A stretch of 64,000 nt of DNA from Rhodocytophaga aerolata (GTDB lineage Bacteria > Bacteroidota > Bacteroidia > Cytophagales > 172606-1). Where the stretch lies: NCBI RefSeq assembly GCF_030503435.1, contig NZ_JAUKPO010000006.1, positions 186,001-250,000 on the forward strand, given 5' to 3'. The notes under the pieces were generated by a model. The model was given only the letters and a program-made list of their open reading frames with translations. It did no database searches and was not told the origin of the DNA. The translations under genes were made by a program, and so were the position numbers. Positions 62,804 through 64,000 of this stretch are shown in pieces (within the stretch, counting starts at the first letter, position 1; every line of letters starts with the position of its first letter).

Positions 62804-64000
62804 ATGAAATCTCTATACAAGCACACAGTTTTGAGAGGTTTCAACTTTTTGATACTCCTCTTCATTCTACTGCCAGGCTATCTGCAGGCCCAGGAAAGCT
62901 ATAATTTCCGTTTTACCTCTGCCAAGAGAAAGCAGGTTAAAATTCCCTTTGAATGGCATAGTAATCTGATCATTGTTCCTATTTCGATCAATAATTCGGA
63001 TACGATGAATTTTATTCTGGATACCGGAATTAGTATGACCTTGTTAACCGATCCAAAAGCAGCCAATGCTCTCAACTTACATTATGTGCGCAAGGTTGAC
63101 ATTACCGGTGTAGGGCAAGGGTCTTCTCTGGAAGCCTTAGTAGCTATTAATAATCAAATCAACTTAACCGGCATTGAAGCAAAAGGACAAAGTATTGTAA
63201 CACTCTCCGAAGATGTATTGCATCTGTCTAATTATGTAGGTATTCCTATACACGGTGTGTTTGGCTTTGATATTTTCCGGCACTTTGTAGTAAAAATTGA
63301 TTTTCACCAGAAAATATTAACCTTATACCGGCCTGATCAATACGAATATAAAGGCAAAGGAGAAAAAATACCTATCTCCATAGAAGATGCTAAACCCTAT
63401 TTGTTAGCCAAGGCTATATGGGCCGATAACCGGGAAGTACCCATAAAAGTGATTCTGGACACTGGTGCCGGGCATGCCTTGTCTTTGGACATGGGCACCA
63501 GTGAACATATCCAGCTACCCGATAAAATTGTACGGGCCCAGCTTGGCCGTGGGCTGAATGGTATTATCACTGGCAGCCTGGGCCGCATTGAAAAAGTAAT
63601 GATCGGGAAATATGAATTACAGAACGTGATTACTTCCTTCCCGGATACCAACTCTATAGCTGCTCAAATAGCCAAACGGGTAAATCGGCAAGGAAATATT
63701 GGGTGCGAACTGTTACGCCGGTTTGATGTAGTTTTTGATTACTCCCGGCATTATATTGTATTAAAGCCCAATAAGAGTGCCTTTAAAGCTGCTTTTGAGC
63801 GGGATATGAGTGGAATGGAATTACGTGCCAAAGGCGATAATTTCAGAACCTATGTGATTGAACATGTAGAAAAAAGCTCTCCAGCTGCGAATGCAGGTGT
63901 GATACCGGGAGATGAAATTATTTCTATTAATGGGCAGATGGCTAACAGCCTTCGGTTGAGTGAGATTTATAAAATGCTACAGAAGAAAGAGGGCAAAGAA
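62804..64000 (+). CDS. Retropepsin-like aspartyl protease with PDZ domain, 5' part
   Basis: The first 399 codons; the frame is open at the right edge. A signal peptide (about 1-30, ending LQAQ) is followed by two retropepsin-type Asp motifs in separate lobes, FILDTGIS (about 69) and VILDTGAGHAL (about 218), and a PDZ domain from about 345 (ELRAKGDNFRTYVIEH, then PAANAGVIPGDEIISINGQ). Such two-lobe, PDZ-bearing proteases of Bacteroidota cleave periplasmic or surface proteins. It diverges from the T9SS type B gene. Confidence 0.85.
   Translation, partial: MKSLYKHTVLRGFNFLILLFILLPGYLQAQESYNFRFTSAKRKQVKIPFEWHSNLIIVPISINNSDTMNFILDTGISMTLLTDPKAANALNLHYVRKVDITGVGQGSSLEALVAINNQINLTGIEAKGQSIVTLSEDVLHLSNYVGIPIHGVFGFDIFRHFVVKIDFHQKILTLYRPDQYEYKGKGEKIPISIEDAKPYLLAKAIWADNREVPIKVILDTGAGHALSLDMGTSEHIQLPDKIVRAQLGRGLNGIITGSLGRIEKVMIGKYELQNVITSFPDTNSIAAQIAKRVNRQGNIGCELLRRFDVVFDYSRHYIVLKPNKSAFKAAFERDMSGMELRAKGDNFRTYVIEHVEKSSPAANAGVIPGDEIISINGQMANSLRLSEIYKMLQKKEGKE

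Overview
The window is chromosomal DNA from a member of the Bacteroidota, most likely a gliding, polysaccharide-degrading Cytophagales bacterium. This rests on the type IX secretion C-terminal domains (one type A, one type B), Bacteroidota-specific families (DUF3575, DUF6913, DUF2911, LVIVD-repeat lipoproteins, MacB/FtsX permeases of about 800 residues), promoters of the TTG / TAnnTTTG type, few Shine-Dalgarno sequences and an AT-leaning composition. The genus cannot be fixed from the sequence. I saw no rRNA, tRNA, CRISPR array, insertion sequence or prophage.

Layout. 1-10144 is mostly housekeeping: the end of a DUF547 gene, folC, trmB, a lipocalin, a GreA-like gene behind a hybrid histidine kinase, then ligA, a DUF6913 gene and dapA. 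10483-13242 is a CHASE3-PAS-SpoIIE phosphatase. 13349-32488 is the most distinctive part: a sigma-54 response regulator and its kinase are transcribed away from an array of large MacB/FtsX-type permeases (four intact, one reduced to a remnant) that also holds a CBM48-tailed serine hydrolase. A manganese catalase follows, then a fifth permease with two small lipoproteins. 34110-45829 is an envelope and carbohydrate region: a GH3C/beta-lactamase fusion, a LytTR regulator, a MotA/TolQ-like protein, a GH144-type glucanase with a vWA-like lipoprotein, a nested DUF3575-LVIVD-LVIVD-DUF3575 set, a T9SS cargo protein, an Asn/Gly/Lys-rich lipoprotein and a beta-barrel protein. 46019-64000 holds hisD-hisC, a PAS kinase, a DUF2339-DUF3999 pair, a TPR protein, DUF2911, dCMP deaminase with an AlkA-like glycosylase, a giant T9SS type B protein and a truncated retropepsin-PDZ protein.

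Main discovery. The two regions upstream of permease genes 16454 and 30065 carry the same regulatory layout. Each has two 21-bp dyads of the type ATTGTATCA-N3-TGATACAAT whose centres are exactly 23 bp apart, followed 73 bp further on by a sigma-54-type -24/-12 element starting TGGTAT. The intervening DNA is unrelated, so the spacing is probably selected. The simplest reading is that the NtrC-type regulator at 14762-16135 drives both permease units as one regulon.

The array contains no ABC ATPase or adaptor. One permease has a CBM48/AMPK-type glycan-binding module inserted in its periplasmic domain, and the hydrolase in the same array ends in another CBM48 module. Together these suggest an undescribed, sigma-54-controlled envelope system with a glycan-sensing element; that functional reading is inference.
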